Part shown: positions 1-5,982 of the stretch, piece after piece
Position numbering within the stretch: position 1 is the first letter of the stretch
Layout: each line of letters begins with the position of its first letter
Assembly: GCA_025455505.1 (NCBI GenBank)
Contig: JALOMK010000148.1
Location: forward strand, 1-5,982
Length of the DNA stretch: 5,982 bases
Direction of reading: 5' to 3'
From: Bacteroidales bacterium
GTDB lineage: Bacteria > Bacteroidota > Bacteroidia > Bacteroidales > VadinHA17
Position numbers and translations under genes: made by a program
Notes under the pieces: model-generated
What the model was told of the DNA's origin: nothing
Seen by the model: the letters and a program-made list of their open reading frames with translations, nothing else
Databases searched by the model: none

Positions 1-185
1 ATCCCGGTAATGAATGCAAGAAGGAGCAGAAGCCATCCGGGTACTGCCAGGGGTAACAGAAGAATGAAAAGAACATATACATAAGGATTGATGAACCCGC
101 TGAACTGAATATTGTTGAATACCAGTACCTGTGCCAGAATCAGCAGAAGAAATGCAGAACCGAACTTAAGTAAGGTATTTATCAT
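1..185 (-). CDS. mreD: Rod shape-determining protein MreD, N-terminal part (cut by window edge)
   Basis: Translating the minus strand from the ATG at 185 gives 61 codons that stay open to the window edge, starting MINTLLKFGS. The product is very hydrophobic: one membrane segment at about residues 6-24, then a long hydrophobic stretch at about 34-60 that could form one or two further segments. This fits MreD, a small polytopic inner-membrane protein of about 160-170 residues that works with MreC and MreB in the elongasome. Sequence alone would identify it only weakly; the assignment leans on position, because it follows mreB and mreC and its ATG overlaps the mreC stop in an ATGA (182-185), which suggests translational coupling. 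The C-terminal two thirds lie outside the window. By Bacteroidota convention a class B PBP2 gene (mrdA) and rodA may follow, but that is inference. Confidence 0.85.
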   Translation of the reverse strand, partial: MINTLLKFGSAFLLLILAQVLVFNNIQFSGFINPYVYVLFILLLPLAVPGWLLLLLAFITG

Positions 186-1003
186 TTTAAGTCGTTAAGC
201 AATTCAAGTTTTTCAGTTTTCCGAAGGTCACCGATAATGTCAACAAAATTAAGTCTCCTGAACTCTGTCGCCAGTTTAATTTTAATGTTGTAGAAATCCC
301 CCCCGCTTTTCTCAAATTCGCTTACAGTTCCCACCATTATCCCTTCGGGGAAAATTGATGAAAAGCCTGTAGTCTCAATTGTATCGCCCTCACTGATTGC
401 TACATGCTGGGGTATTTCACTGAGTATTGCATATTCGGGATTATGGCCGTCCCAGCTGACAGAACCGAAATACCCGCTCGAACGGAGCCTGGCGCTTACC
501 TTGAAATCGACGTTGAGCACCGACAATGCAACCGAAAAATTCTCAGAGCACCCTATGATCACTCCCGCAACTCCCTGTCCGCTTATTACAGCCATATCGG
601 GTGCAACACCATGTTTCATTCCCTTGTTGATTGTGAAAAAGTTCTTTTGGGTATTAACAGAATTGTCAACCACTGAGCCGTTAAGGTATTTGTATTCCTG
701 TCTGAAAAGTGTATCGGACGATGTCATGAATGCCTGGGTACCGCCTGAGACCAGCCTGTCAAGCCTTTCCCTGAGGGCGCTGTTCTGTGCTGCCAGATCG
801 CGGTTGATCTCAAGGAGCCTCAGATAATTATGCGTGTAATTAAGCCTGCCTTCTATTGCATAAGTAAGGCCCCTCAGCCCGTTCATAAGCTTTGAATTAT
901 GATAGCTGTTCCCTTTTGCCAGGAGATACAGGGCAATAATTTCAAGAAATATGAACAATATTGCTCTGTGATACCGCTCAAGGAAATTCAGCAGACTCCT
1001 CAT
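182..1003 (-). CDS. mreC: Rod shape-determining protein MreC
   Basis: The 273-residue product has the MreC layout: a short cytoplasmic N-terminus, one membrane segment at about 13-30, a predicted coiled coil at about 58-90 rich in Leu, Glu, Asn and Arg, and a beta-rich periplasmic region at about 108-260. Recognisable family stretches are NKGMKHGVAPDMAVISGQGV (126-145) and the GDTIETTGFSSIFPEG region (206-221). MreC is the periplasmic scaffold linking MreB and MreD to the PBP2-RodA wall synthase. The protein is shorter than E. coli MreC (about 367) and close to compact versions such as that of B. subtilis; the short C-terminus after the beta domain is not obviously a truncation. The start at 1003 lies 10 bp after the mreB stop. 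A GAGGT at 1016-1020 looks like a Shine-Dalgarno but is 12 nt from the ATG and is formed by the last mreB codons, so it is probably coincidental. Confidence 0.95.
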   Translation of the reverse strand: MRSLLNFLERYHRAILFIFLEIIALYLLAKGNSYHNSKLMNGLRGLTYAIEGRLNYTHNYLRLLEINRDLAAQNSALRERLDRLVSGGTQAFMTSSDTLFRQEYKYLNGSVVDNSVNTQKNFFTINKGMKHGVAPDMAVISGQGVAGVIIGCSENFSVALSVLNVDFKVSARLRSSGYFGSVSWDGHNPEYAILSEIPQHVAISEGDTIETTGFSSIFPEGIMVGTVSEFEKSGGDFYNIKIKLATEFRRLNFVDIIGDLRKTEKLELLNDLK

Positions 1004-1013
1004 TAACAGGATA

Positions 1014-2036
1014 TTACCTCATAAGGAACTGAAATCTGTCGACATTCTTCAGGGCAACCCCTGTACCACGCGCAACTGCATGCAGCGGATCCTCAACAAC
1101 ATTGAAGTTAATGTTTATCTTGTCGGAGAGACGTTTGTCGAGCCCCCTTAGCAGAGCGCCGCCTCCGGCAAGATAGATGCCCTTGTTGACAATATCGGCA
1201 TAGAGCTCCGGTGGAGTCTGCTCTAGTACATTCAGCAGGGCCGCTTCAACTTTTGAAAGCGACTTGTCGAGACAGTAGGCTATTTCCTGGTAAGAGATCG
1301 GGATCTCGATGGGCAGCGATGTCATTATATTAGGGCCGCGGACAATGAAATCCGGAGGTGGATTATCGATATCCGGCAATGCCGCTCCGACGCCGATCTT
1401 AATGTCCTCGGCGGTCCTTTCGCCTATCTTGATATTATGCTGGTGCCTCATATACGACTGAATGTCGGCTGTAAACCCGTCGCCGGCAATCCTTATCGAT
1501 TTATTGCAGACTATGCCTCCGAGTGCTATAACGGCAATTTCCGTTGTGCCTCCCCCTATATCAACAACCATGCAACCCTCGGGGGCTTCAACATCGAGCC
1601 CTATACCTATGGCGGCTGCCATTGGCTCATATATCATGTACACATCCCTGCCCCCGGCATGCTCGGAGGAGTCGCGGACAGCCCTGATTTCAACCTCGGT
1701 GCTTCCCGAAGGGATGCAAACAACCATTTTGAGCGAAGGAGAGAAGAACTTCGAATTCTTTGTGATCATTTTTATCATCCCCCTGATCATCAGCTCAGCT
1801 GCATTGAAGTCGGCTATAACACCGTCGCGCAGGGGCCTGATAGTCTTGATGTTTTCGTGCGTCTTGCCATGCATCTGCCTTGCTGCCTCCCCAATTGCAA
1901 CAAGTTTCCCTGTATTCCTGTCAATTGCCACAATCGACGGCTCATCAACAACGATCTTGTCATTATGAATAATTATCGTGTTCGCTGTCCCCAGGTCGAT
2001 TGCTATTTCCTGCGTTAAAAATGAAAATAGTCCCAT
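1014..2036 (-). CDS. mreB: Rod shape-determining protein MreB (bacterial actin)
   Basis: The 340-residue, full-length protein shows every actin-superfamily nucleotide motif: phosphate 1 DLGTANT (14-20), the EPMAAAIG segment with the likely catalytic Glu at 137, phosphate 2 DIGGGTTE (159-166) and the adenosine motif LAGGGALLRGLD (289-300). By alignment from memory with Thermotoga MreB, F97-F98 in KFFSPSLK occupy the place of the membrane-inserting Leu-Phe loop, and the N-terminal GLFSFL could add a second membrane contact. MreB polymerises under the inner membrane and positions the wall-elongation machinery. The ATG at 2036 puts phosphate 1 at the usual distance from the N-terminus. The gene is 22 bp downstream of purH and 10 bp upstream of mreC on the same strand, so co-transcription is likely. 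Leader ACTATAATA precedes the ATG with no Shine-Dalgarno. Paralogues such as Mbl cannot be excluded by motif alone, but the mreCD linkage supports MreB. Confidence 0.98.
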   Translation of the reverse strand: MGLFSFLTQEIAIDLGTANTIIIHNDKIVVDEPSIVAIDRNTGKLVAIGEAARQMHGKTHENIKTIRPLRDGVIADFNAAELMIRGMIKMITKNSKFFSPSLKMVVCIPSGSTEVEIRAVRDSSEHAGGRDVYMIYEPMAAAIGIGLDVEAPEGCMVVDIGGGTTEIAVIALGGIVCNKSIRIAGDGFTADIQSYMRHQHNIKIGERTAEDIKIGVGAALPDIDNPPPDFIVRGPNIMTSLPIEIPISYQEIAYCLDKSLSKVEAALLNVLEQTPPELYADIVNKGIYLAGGGALLRGLDKRLSDKININFNVVEDPLHAVARGTGVALKNVDRFQFLMR

Positions 2037-2058
2037 TATTATAGTCTGTTAATTGTTC

Positions 2059-3582
2059 CTAATGTTTAAAATGTCGTACACCGGTAAAAACCATTGCCAT
2101 GTCATGCCCGGAGCAATAGCTGACTGATTCCTGGTCCCTTACCGAGCCTCCGGGCTGTATCACGGCTGATATACCTGCCTTATGGGCAAGCTCTACACAG
2201 TCGGGGAAGGGAAAGAATGCGTCAGAAGCCATCACGGCCCCTTTCAGGTCAAATCCGAAGGATGCTGCTTTTTCAATTGCCTGTTTAAGGGCATCCACCC
2301 TCGAAGTCTGTCCGATACCGCTTGCAAGAAGCTGCCTGTTCTTTGCCAGTACAATTGCATTTGACTTGCTGTGTTTTACAATTATATTGGCAAAAACAAG
2401 GTCGCTGGTCTCTTCACTGCGGGGCTCTCTTGAAGTAACTGTCTTCATATCCTCAGTCCCTTCAGTGCTGTTATCGCGTTCCTGCCAGAGAACACCGTTC
2501 AGCAGCGACCTGTAACTGTCGGTTCTGGATGCAAAATCGCGGCGCGCAAGTATTATCCTGTTTTTCTTCTGCCTGAGGATGTCGAGTGCAGCGTCGCTGT
2601 ATGAAGGAGCTATTATGATCTCAAAGAAGAGTTTGTCAATCTCTTCAGCCACCCTCGCGTCTATCCCGGAGTTCGACGCTATAACCCCGCCATAAGCCGA
2701 CACGGGGTCACACGCAAGAGCGTCGGTCCATGCCTGGATCGGATCTGGCCGGGAGGCTACCCCGCAGGCATTGTTATGCTTTATCACAACAAAAGTAATT
2801 TCCCGGAACTCATCAATAAGACTTATGGCCGCCTCAAGATCAAGAAGGTTATTGTAAGAGAGTTCCTTGCCGTGGAGCTTATCAAAGACTTTTGAAGGAT
2901 CACCGTAGAAAATGCCCTTCTGGTGAGGATTTTCTCCATAGCGGAGGTGATAGGCGCTGTTAATGCTTTCCCTGAATACAGGCAGGGCTTCCTTCCTGTT
3001 GAAATACCTGAAAATTGCTGAATCATAGTGAGATGACGTCCTGAAAGCCAGGGCGGCAAAGTGCCTTCTCTCATCATTGGTGGAATTGCCGCCACTTCGT
3101 TCAAGCAGACCCAGTAGTTCAGAATACTGCTCCCTGTCGGAGATCACAAGCACATCATTGTAATTCTTTGCTGCAGCCCTGATCAGAGAAATGCCGCCAA
3201 TGTCAATCTTCTCAATTATCTCATCTTCTCCGGCACCAGAAGCAAGGGTGTTTTCAAAAGGATAAAGGTCGACTATTACCAGGTCGATCTCGGGGATATT
3301 GTATTCAATCAGTTGCCCGGCATCGCCAAGGTCTCCTCTTCGTGCAAGGATACCTCCGAAAACAGATGGATGAAGAGTCTTTACCCTTCCTCCGAGAATG
3401 GAGGGATAACCGGTAAGGTCCTCCACCTTTTCAGCCCTGATCCCGAGATCTTCAATGAAAGTACTTGTGCCACCTGTTGAAAAAATCCTTACACCTAGTT
3501 CCTGCAACTTCTTTACAATCAAATCAAGCCCGTCCTTATAATAGACAGAAATCAGAGCACTTTTTATTTTTTTACTATTCAT
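2059..3582 (-). CDS. purH: Bifunctional AICAR formyltransferase / IMP cyclohydrolase PurH
   Basis: PurH performs the last two steps of de novo purine synthesis: formylation of AICAR with 10-formyl-THF, then ring closure to IMP. With the ATG at 3582 the protein has 507 residues. The N-terminal cyclohydrolase domain (about 1-195) shows STGGT (35-39) and GRVKTLHP (65-72). The C-terminal transformylase domain shows YGENPHQ (215-221), KHNNACG (268-274) with the catalytic Lys268-His269 pair, GQTSR (424-428) and PGGS (477-480), ending in RHFKH. The open frame extends 13 codons upstream to a TTG at 3621, but that extension (with two Cys) is unlike the family, whereas MNSKKIKSALISVY begins where PurH normally does. 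The usual KHxNPCG has Ala for Pro, which I recall as normal in Bacteroidota. It is the first gene of the purH-mreBCD cluster. No disruption is visible. Confidence 0.97.
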   Translation of the reverse strand: MNSKKIKSALISVYYKDGLDLIVKKLQELGVRIFSTGGTSTFIEDLGIRAEKVEDLTGYPSILGGRVKTLHPSVFGGILARRGDLGDAGQLIEYNIPEIDLVIVDLYPFENTLASGAGEDEIIEKIDIGGISLIRAAAKNYNDVLVISDREQYSELLGLLERSGGNSTNDERRHFAALAFRTSSHYDSAIFRYFNRKEALPVFRESINSAYHLRYGENPHQKGIFYGDPSKVFDKLHGKELSYNNLLDLEAAISLIDEFREITFVVIKHNNACGVASRPDPIQAWTDALACDPVSAYGGVIASNSGIDARVAEEIDKLFFEIIIAPSYSDAALDILRQKKNRIILARRDFASRTDSYRSLLNGVLWQERDNSTEGTEDMKTVTSREPRSEETSDLVFANIIVKHSKSNAIVLAKNRQLLASGIGQTSRVDALKQAIEKAASFGFDLKGAVMASDAFFPFPDCVELAHKAGISAVIQPGGSVRDQESVSYCSGHDMAMVFTGVRHFKH

Positions 3583-3629
3583 TAACAGACAATTACGACA
3601 ACCGGCAGGATCAGTCCCCAAGGGCGCTT

Positions 3630-3645
3630 AAAAATAGATATTTTT
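3630..3645. repeat. A/T palindrome upstream of purH
   Basis: AAAAATA (3630-3636) and TATTTTT (3639-3645) form a perfect 7-nt inverted repeat around a 2-nt centre (GA). It lies 48-63 nt upstream of the purH ATG and overlaps the only weak minus-strand -7 candidate, so it could be an operator half-site pair. Such dyads also arise by chance in A/T-rich gaps, and the loop is too short for an RNA hairpin. Confidence 0.25.
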
Positions 3646-3698
3646 TTAATACTCTCATCACATAATATAAATTGATTATCAGCAACCAATGATTTTCG

Positions 3699-3706
3699 TA
3701 TATTTG
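3699..3706 (+). promoter_or_regulatory. Candidate Bacteroidota -7 element (TATATTTG) for the permease gene
   Basis: TATATTTG matches the Bacteroidota sigma-ABfr -7 consensus TAnnTTTG exactly. It ends 29 nt before the ATG at 3736, which would give a 5' leader of roughly 20-25 nt. The upstream -33 element is poor: the nearest TTG (3672-3674) leaves a 24-nt gap, longer than the usual spacing of about 19-21, so the promoter may be weak or regulated. Confidence 0.5.
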
Positions 3707-3735
3707 ACCTCACCAAATAAAACACATTCACAAAC

Positions 3736-4983
3736 ATGTTTTTAAGGCTGTTCAGGGAGGGGGTGATTTTTGCGTTTCATTCAGTGATAGTCAATAAGTT
3801 AAGAACTTTTCTATCATTGTTTGGCATCACAATAGGGATTTTCTCAATCATATCAGTTTTCACGGCTCTCGACTGGATGGAGAAGTCAATACGCGACAGC
3901 ATTTCGACACTGGGAGACAATGTCATCTATGTTCAGAAATTCCCCTGGTCCTTCGATCCTAATCTTGCCTGGTGGGACATAATAAAATGGCCGCCAATGT
4001 CGGAAAATGATTACGAGGCGGTTGTGAGAAAATCGGGAAAGGCGGAATCCGTTTGCCTCCTTATATCACAGGCCGAACAGGTAAAGTTCCTGAAAAACGT
4101 TGCAAGCGACATACCGGTAGCGGCAGTGACAATTGAATTCCAGGATATCAGGTCATTTGAGATAGAAAAGGGAAGATATTTTTCTCCCTATGAGGCCGAT
4201 GCGGGAAAGAATGTTGCAATAATCGGGTCTGAAATTGCAGAGAAACTGTTCGAAAAGGCAAATCCAGTAGGCAAGGAGATAACAATTGCGGGCTTCAGGA
4301 CGATGATAATAGGCGTGATGAAGAAAGAGGGAAAGGGAGGAATCAGCGACAGCGGGATGGACGGGATTGTACTTGTACCTCTGCAATACGGGCGAAGCTT
4401 TATAAACATGCGGTACAGGTTTGCCGACACACAGATGATGATAAAGGCAAAACCCGGGGTGGCCGTTGAGGAGCTGAGCGACGAGGTAACAATGATATTA
4501 AGGGCAGCGAGAAGGCTGCAGCCCGACGAGATAAATAACTTTTCAATCAACAAGGCAAGCATGCTTTCACAGGGATTTGATGCAGTATTTGTCGGGATAA
4601 ACATCGGAGGCTGGGTCATCGGTGGCTTTTCAATCCTTGTCGGCGGTTTCGGGATTGCCAACATAATGTTTGTCTCTGTAAGGGAAAGAACCAACCAAAT
4701 AGGAATCCAGAAAGCCCTTGGTGCAAAGAGGTTTTTTATTCTTCAGCAGTTCCTGGTTGAGTCAGTCCTGCTGTCAGTTGTTGGCGGCATTTTGGGAATA
4801 ATCATGATAGCAATCGGCACCACTGTAATCAATTACCTCTACGAACTGAATATTCACCTTACCCTGGGCAATGCGATCCTCGCTGTTGTTATTTCCGGAA
4901 CTATCGGAGTGGTGGCAGGTTATGCCCCTGCATATACAGCCTCCAAGATGAACCCTGTAGAGGCTATAGGGTTCTCATTCTGA
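3736..4983 (+). CDS. MacB/FtsX-family ABC transporter permease
   Basis: The 415-residue protein has the four-helix MacB topology: membrane segment 1 at about 22-44, a periplasmic MacB_PCD-like domain at about 45-280, then three segments at about 290-313, 338-366 and 376-398 forming the FtsX domain. The cytoplasmic stretch VRERTNQIGIQKALGAKR (315-332) is the conserved loop that contacts the ATPase, and GYAPAYTASKMNPVEA (395-410) is the typical C-terminal signature. Such permeases work by mechanotransmission rather than classical transport, exporting peptides, antibiotics or lipoproteins with a MacB/LolD-like ATPase and often an MFP partner. Neither partner is encoded nearby, so substrate and complex cannot be inferred. 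There is no fused ATPase domain, unlike MacB itself. The ATG at 3736 gives the short basic/amphipathic N-terminus usual in the family. It is the only plus-strand gene here, and its last 9 bp overlap the end of rsmA. Confidence 0.93.
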   Translation: MFLRLFREGVIFAFHSVIVNKLRTFLSLFGITIGIFSIISVFTALDWMEKSIRDSISTLGDNVIYVQKFPWSFDPNLAWWDIIKWPPMSENDYEAVVRKSGKAESVCLLISQAEQVKFLKNVASDIPVAAVTIEFQDIRSFEIEKGRYFSPYEADAGKNVAIIGSEIAEKLFEKANPVGKEITIAGFRTMIIGVMKKEGKGGISDSGMDGIVLVPLQYGRSFINMRYRFADTQMMIKAKPGVAVEELSDEVTMILRAARRLQPDEINNFSINKASMLSQGFDAVFVGINIGGWVIGGFSILVGGFGIANIMFVSVRERTNQIGIQKALGAKRFFILQQFLVESVLLSVVGGILGIIMIAIGTTVINYLYELNIHLTLGNAILAVVISGTIGVVAGYAPAYTASKMNPVEAIGFSF

Positions 4984-5757
4984 GCGGGCCATATTTTCCG
5001 AAATCCAGTTTGTAAGTTCCCTGAACCTATCAACATCAAGCTGCTCGGGTCTCAGTCCCGCATAGGGCATTTCCTGATTGACTGCTCCAAATGCTGCTTT
5101 CAGTGAATTACGCAGTGTCTTGCGCCTCTGGTTGAAGGCTGTCTTTACAACCCTCCTGAAAAGCTGCTCATCGCAGCCAAAGGTTACGACCGAATTGCGA
5201 GTCAGCCTGAGCACCCCGGACTTCACCTTCGGAGGAGGTATGAAACTGTTCTCTGATACTGTGAACAGGTATTCTGTTTTGTAATAAGCCTGCAGAAGGA
5301 CACTCAATATACCGTATGTGCGCGAACCCGGACCAGCGCAGATACGCTCCGCGACTTCTTTCTGCAACATGCCTGCAACTTCGGCAACTTTATCGCGGTG
5401 CTCCAGGATCCTGAAGAAAATCTGTGACGAGATATTGTACGGGAAATTACCTATAACAGCCATCCTGCCGGGAAAGAGGACCTCCGGTGGCAGTGTAAGG
5501 AAATCGCCTTCTATGATCCTGAGATCCGAAGGCATATGCTTTCGCAGATATTCCACTGATTCCCTGTCGATCTCCACAGCCCTGAGATCGCTGAAGCCTC
5601 TCTCAAGCAGGCATGATGTGAGAATGCCCATTCCCGGACCAACCTCAAGCACAGAATCATATCCTGTCCCTGAAAGGGCGCCGGCAATTCGCTGAGCAAT
5701 GGAGCGGTCTTTCAGGAAGTGCTGCCCCAGGCTTTTCTTTGCTCTGACATAGTTCAT
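4975..5757 (-). CDS. rsmA: 16S rRNA (adenine1518-N6/adenine1519-N6)-dimethyltransferase RsmA (KsgA)
   Basis: RsmA transfers four methyl groups from S-adenosylmethionine to two adjacent adenines in helix 45 of 16S rRNA, a late checkpoint in 30S assembly; its loss gives kasugamycin resistance. The 260-residue product is full length. Visible motifs are KKSLGQHFLKD (7-17), SAM motif I EVGPGMG (38-44), acidic motif II VEID (61-64), EGDF (83-86), motif IV NFPYN (104-108, Phe in place of the common Leu), FIPPPKVKSG (172-181) and the RNA-binding stretch FNQRRKTLRNSL (208-219). The ATG at 5757 places the LGQHFL motif at the usual position; no other start is needed. The upstream minus-strand gene ends 17 bp before, so co-transcription is plausible. 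The stop lies inside the 3' end of the convergent permease gene. Confidence 0.97.
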   Translation of the reverse strand: MNYVRAKKSLGQHFLKDRSIAQRIAGALSGTGYDSVLEVGPGMGILTSCLLERGFSDLRAVEIDRESVEYLRKHMPSDLRIIEGDFLTLPPEVLFPGRMAVIGNFPYNISSQIFFRILEHRDKVAEVAGMLQKEVAERICAGPGSRTYGILSVLLQAYYKTEYLFTVSENSFIPPPKVKSGVLRLTRNSVVTFGCDEQLFRRVVKTAFNQRRKTLRNSLKAAFGAVNQEMPYAGLRPEQLDVDRFRELTNWISENMARSE

Positions 5758-5774
5758 AAGACACCGGGTTATTA

Positions 5775-5982
5775 CTACAGATGCCTTCCAAACTTCCTTC
5801 GCAGGATAGGCATTTTAAGGGCCTCGATCGATCTAACAAGTTTTTTCAGCAGGTCGTAATAGAGTGATACAAACATCGATAATATCATAAGCCAGAGCAC
5901 GGAGAGATTGAAGACAAGTGTATTGATCTTCAGGCTCCCGAGTTGTTTGTAGGGAGCAAAGAAATGAGCCCTTCCTGTTTTT
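5775..5982 (-). CDS. C-terminal fragment of a membrane protein, unidentified (5' part outside window)
   Basis: The minus-strand frame is open from the right edge and gives 68 residues before a TAG at 5777-5775, followed in frame by TAA TAA. It starts KTGRAHFFAPYKQLGSLKIN, then has one strong membrane segment at about 21-42 (Leu, Val, Phe, Met and Trp rich), followed by a basic tail with many Lys and Arg ending RRKFGRHL. The pattern is a last transmembrane helix with a positively charged cytoplasmic end. The TGRAHFFAP stretch before the helix reminds me of the C-terminus of large Bacteroidota ABC transporters with a fused ATPase and ABC-2-like membrane region, but this is memory of a short motif and not firm. 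Hydrophobicity, a continuous frame and spacing to rsmA support it as real coding sequence. Confidence 0.75.
   Translation of the reverse strand, partial: KTGRAHFFAPYKQLGSLKINTLVFNLSVLWLMILSMFVSLYYDLLKKLVRSIEALKMPILRRKFGRHL

Larger units (their letters stand above)
3583..3735. promoter_or_regulatory. Divergent intergenic region between purH and the permease gene
   Basis: This 153-bp A/T-rich gap separates divergent starts and should carry promoters for both the purH-mreBCD operon and the permease. The plus side has a clear candidate (listed separately). For purH I found no convincing TAnnTTTG on the minus strand; the nearest is TATTTTTA (complement of 3629-3636), one mismatch, about 47 nt from the ATG and without a well-placed TTG. 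I see no riboswitch-like structure, although purine genes can carry one. Both starts lack a Shine-Dalgarno; the permease leader AAACACATTCACAAAC is A-rich, as is common in Bacteroidota. Confidence 0.6.

Noticed and set aside
501..827. Plus-strand open frames antisense to mreC (404-676 and 501-827)
   Set aside because: They overlap a confident mreC, overlap each other and have no recognisable domain.
1016..1020. GAGGT as a Shine-Dalgarno for mreC
   Set aside because: It is made by the final mreB codons (ATG AGG TAA), lies 12 nt from the mreC ATG, and the other starts in the window do not use a Shine-Dalgarno.
1437..2018. Two long plus-strand open frames (1437-2018 and 1462-1968) antisense to mreB
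   Set aside because: They lie wholly inside mreB, give Cys/Pro/His-rich or Ser/Pro-rich sequence with no recognisable domain, and are typical mirror frames produced by codon bias of the real gene.
2420..2500. Polar stretch in PurH (about residues 369-392) as a lineage-specific insertion
   Set aside because: It matches, from memory, the variable linker present in other Bacteroidota PurH proteins, and the total length of 507 is normal for the group.
2044..3590. GTCTGTTAAT at 2044-2053 repeated in inverted orientation at 3581-3590
   Set aside because: A single pair of 10-mers in about 6 kb is expected by chance, and nothing links the two sites in function.
4188..4694. Minus-strand open frame of 168 codons antisense to the permease
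   Set aside because: Its hydrophobic, Pro/Ser/Ile-rich composition is the complement of membrane-segment codons in the real gene; no motif is present.
5318..5695. Plus-strand open frame of 125 codons antisense to rsmA
   Set aside because: It is fully inside a well-supported rsmA and has no family resemblance or plausible start context; it is a mirror frame.

Overview
The window looks like ordinary chromosome from a member of the Bacteroidota, probably Bacteroidales or a close relative. Three things point there. The purine gene purH sits directly in front of the rod-shape genes mreB-mreC-mreD, an order I know from that phylum. The PurH, MreB and RsmA proteins carry Bacteroidota-style sequence, for example KHNNACG in PurH, NFPYN in RsmA and an N-terminal GLFSFL in MreB. 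Starts lack convincing Shine-Dalgarno sequences but have A/T-rich leaders, and the one good promoter candidate is of the TAnnTTTG type. This assignment rests on recognising sequence, not on a database search.

Layout. Positions 1-3582 hold a minus-strand operon read right to left: purH (ATG at 3582), then mreB after 22 bp, mreC after 10 bp, and mreD overlapping mreC by 4 bp (ATGA). mreD runs off the left edge after 61 codons. Positions 3583-3735 are the only sizeable non-coding stretch, a 153-bp divergent intergenic region. It contains a plus-strand promoter candidate and a short A/T palindrome. Positions 3736-4983 hold the only plus-strand gene, a MacB/FtsX-type ABC transporter permease with no ATPase gene beside it. 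Its 3' end overlaps the 3' end of rsmA (minus strand, 4975-5757) by 9 bp. Upstream of rsmA on the same strand, 17 bp away, is the C-terminal end of a membrane protein that enters from the right edge and ends in three in-frame stop codons.

How the genes work together. PurH carries out the last two steps of IMP synthesis. MreB, MreC and MreD form the core of the elongasome, which directs lateral wall synthesis. RsmA methylates 16S rRNA during small-subunit assembly. The permease probably forms half of a MacB-like or Lol-like exporter whose ATPase is encoded elsewhere. I see no RNA genes, CRISPR arrays, insertion sequences or mobile-element traces. I found no candidate for an undescribed system; the points most worth a second look are the solitary permease, the convergent overlap and the unidentified membrane-protein tail.
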